From Gammaproteobacteria bacterium (lineage in GTDB: Bacteria; Pseudomonadota; Gammaproteobacteria; Enterobacterales; Kangiellaceae): a stretch of DNA of 7,507 nt. The notes beneath the pieces are model-generated. The model was given only the letters and a program-made list of their open reading frames with translations. It was not told where the DNA came from and searched no databases. The stretch is taken from positions 1 through 7,507 of the forward strand of contig JABXIW010000041.1 of the NCBI GenBank assembly GCA_013372875.1. The letters are read 5' to 3'. Below, one piece after another: positions 6,604 through 7,507 of this stretch (position 1 is its first letter; each line of letters opens with the position of its first letter). A program made the translations under genes and the position numbers.

Positions 6604-6640
6604 AAAGCCGCGGCAGTTACCTGTCGCGGCTTTTTGTTTT
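6604..6640. terminator. Rho-independent terminator, probably bidirectional
   Basis: AAAGCCGCG (6604-6612) pairs with CGCGGCTTT (6625-6633). The stem continues through one G-T and three Watson-Crick pairs to a four-base loop (6617-6620), 13 pairs in all. TTTTT-G-TTTTT (6631-6641) follows on the plus strand, as expected for the antiporter gene. On the minus strand the stem is followed by TTTATTCTATT, so it can also serve the converging 119-residue gene. Confidence 0.9.
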
Positions 6641-6691
6641 TACATATTTTGTCTAAAAGTCATGCAAAGCATGCTTGCAACCCCACGCGCT

Positions 6692-7051
6692 CTAGTGGGT
6701 ATTTCGTTTACCTTCTTTTTGGTATTGCTGAGAAATTTCGAAGTAGATATGCATGTCTATTGGCTCAGGTGTATTCAAAAGCATTTTGCCGACTTCGCGC
6801 TGAAAATGGCCGTAGTTCCCAAGCTCATCGGTTAGGCCTAGTTGCTCGTAAAATGATTCGCTTGTGAACATGCCATACGCGTAATAATGATGATTTAGAT
6901 CTTTTTGTTTGTCATAGCCAAGCTCTTGAAGTGCCTGATCAATTTCATCGGGAACGTAAGTGTTTTTATCGCCAAACGAACGCAACAACACGCTTGGAAC
7001 CTCTTGAGCAATGCTCTGAATTTTCGTTTTTTTCTTAAAAATACCGAACAT
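6692..7051 (-). CDS. Uncharacterised small cytosolic protein (119 aa)
   Basis: The protein starts MFGIFKKKTK, has no signal peptide or membrane segment, and is mixed charged with an aromatic core, HHYYAYGMF (54-62). The C-terminus is basic and hydrophilic. The start is the ATG at 7049-7051: GGAGGAC (minus strand, 7055-7061) lies directly upstream at normal spacing. A longer frame from 7087 would add 12 residues that run through this ribosome site. The core YAYGMF and the FKKK start recall small proteins filed as DUF6559, but this is from memory and not checked. No catalytic or metal motif is visible. It is transcribed away from metA and has no co-oriented neighbour, so context gives no function. 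Confidence 0.8.
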   Translation of the reverse strand: MFGIFKKKTKIQSIAQEVPSVLLRSFGDKNTYVPDEIDQALQELGYDKQKDLNHHYYAYGMFTSESFYEQLGLTDELGNYGHFQREVGKMLLNTPEPIDMHIYFEISQQYQKEGKRNTH

Positions 7052-7054
7052 AAT

Positions 7055-7061
7055 GTCCTCC
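7055..7061 (-). promoter_or_regulatory. Shine-Dalgarno site fixing the start of the 119-residue gene
   Basis: GGAGGAC on the minus strand is nearly the full anti-16S complement. Its GGAGG core stands five bases from the ATG at 7049-7051. It decides this start over a codon 36 bases upstream. Confidence 0.8.
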
Positions 7062-7353
7062 ACTGACGATGTCTCCAAATACCGCACACAACATGGGGTG
7101 AGCGAGCGAATAGTTTTTAGTATGGCTCACGATTTAGAGACTAAGTTACATTCAAGTCACGTTTGTATACTAACTTGATCGCATAATGCGCATCAAATAA
7201 TAGTCACCTCGTTTCAAGCTCGTCTCATCAGAAACCCTGTTTTAATCACAATTGCTGGCTGCTTTGCTGTGCCTTTCCCATACTATCTAATAGGCGTCGC
7301 TATCTTCTGCTATCAGTGTTTTGAAATAACCTTGGCTAAAGTCACATTTCGTA
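7062..7353. other. Gene-free region between the 119-residue gene and metA, with inverted repeats
   Basis: I see no coding frame with a ribosome site here. Inverted repeats are GTGAGC/GCTCAC (7098-7103, 7125-7130), TCAAGT/ACTTGA (7152-7157, 7173-7178), AAGTTA/TAACTT (7143-7148, 7171-7176) and the palindrome ATGCGCAT (7186-7193). A weak minus-strand promoter for the 119-residue gene may lie at about 7166-7195 (TTGATG, 18 bases, TAGTAT). The rest (about 7200-7350) shows no feature I can support. Confidence 0.4.
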
Positions 7354-7382
7354 TCGACATCCATTTTAATTTAAGTTAGCTT
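7354..7382 (+). promoter_or_regulatory. Candidate metA promoter
   Basis: TCGACA (-35, 7354-7359, five of six to consensus) is followed after 17 bases by TAGCTT (-10, 7377-7382, three of six). Transcription would then start near 7389, inside the MetJ boxes, which would suit repression by MetJ. The -10 is poor, so the placement is tentative. Confidence 0.35.
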
Positions 7383-7383
7383 T

Positions 7384-7399
7384 AGAAGTATAGACGTCT
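7384..7399. promoter_or_regulatory. MetJ operator (tandem met boxes) before metA
   Basis: Two adjacent 8-base met boxes are visible: AGAAGTAT (7384-7391, six of eight) and AGACGTCT (7392-7399, eight of eight). The next units in register (7400-7415) match weakly. MetJ with S-adenosylmethionine binds such tandem boxes cooperatively and represses methionine genes. The position 30 bases before the metA start is as expected. Confidence 0.85.
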
Positions 7400-7414
7400 A
7401 GATTGACTAAGCTT

Positions 7415-7422
7415 AGGGAGAG
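7415..7422 (+). promoter_or_regulatory. Ribosome binding site of metA
   Basis: AGGGAGAG lies six bases before the GTG at 7429-7431 and supports this rare start codon for metA. Confidence 0.75.
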
Positions 7423-7428
7423 AAAGTC

Positions 7429-7507
7429 GTGCCAATTAGAATTCCAGATCAACTACCTGCTTCAGATGTACTAAGGACAGAGAACATCTTTGTAATGAGC
7501 GAAACTC
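7429..7507 (+). CDS. metA: Homoserine O-succinyltransferase (MetA), N-terminal part
   Basis: MetA transfers a succinyl (in some bacteria acetyl) group to homoserine in the cytosol, the first committed step of methionine synthesis. Only 26 residues are inside the window. They begin [20 protein letters not shown] and match E. coli MetA ([20 protein letters not shown]) closely, continuing FVM as in E. coli. Translation starts at GTG, with a ribosome site six bases upstream, and the frame is open to the window edge. The MetJ boxes just upstream agree with the assignment. The active-site residues and the feature that decides acetyl versus succinyl preference lie beyond the edge. Confidence 0.95.
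   Translation, partial: MPIRIPDQLPASDVLRTENIFVMSET

Noticed and set aside
6661..6680. CATGC AAA GCATG and the palindrome AAGCATGCTT downstream of the 119-residue gene, considered as its terminator.
   Set aside because: The stem is only five pairs with a three-base loop and a weak T-run; the strong hairpin at 6604-6633 serves better in both directions.
7122..7178. An 18-codon plus-strand frame upstream of metA that might be a leader peptide.
   Set aside because: It has no ribosome site, no run of regulatory codons (no Met after the first), and no attenuator hairpin pair follows it.

Overview
The window looks like an ordinary chromosomal stretch of a marine gammaproteobacterium, most likely a Vibrio (Harveyi clade or a near relative). 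This rests on recognising the proteins by eye: an LpxL-type acyltransferase and a MetA start close to the E. coli proteins, an M32 carboxypeptidase, and a MetJ-type operator before metA. Base composition looks even, and no insertion sequence, phage gene, tRNA, rRNA or CRISPR array was seen.

Layout. The window opens inside the last third of an alanine/glycine:cation symporter (+), closed by a hairpin terminator. Facing it is a minus-strand pair: a LysE-family exporter followed, with no gap, by a membrane-anchored protein of unknown function. A divergent region separates this pair from an M32 metallocarboxypeptidase (+), which ends at a strong terminator. Next, on the minus strand, is an LpxL-type lipid A acyltransferase. 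Upstream of it, on the same strand, is a 37-residue single-pass membrane protein with two adjacent cysteines near its N-terminus and a strong Shine-Dalgarno sequence. A region carrying a perfect 12-bp palindrome of LacI/PurR type separates this small gene from a GadC-like amino acid antiporter (+). After a terminator that can work in both directions comes a 119-residue uncharacterised cytosolic protein (-). A gene-free region of about 380 bases then leads to the GTG start of metA (+), cut by the window edge and preceded by tandem MetJ boxes.

How the genes relate. Most are separate transcription units with unrelated jobs: amino acid transport (symporter, LysE exporter, antiporter), peptide trimming (M32), lipid A acylation (LpxL) and methionine synthesis (MetA). 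The only tight coupling is lysE-like plus the 188-residue gene. No multi-gene system of a new type is visible. The least explained items are the 37-residue membrane protein, the palindrome beside it, the 188- and 119-residue proteins, and the inverted repeats upstream of metA.
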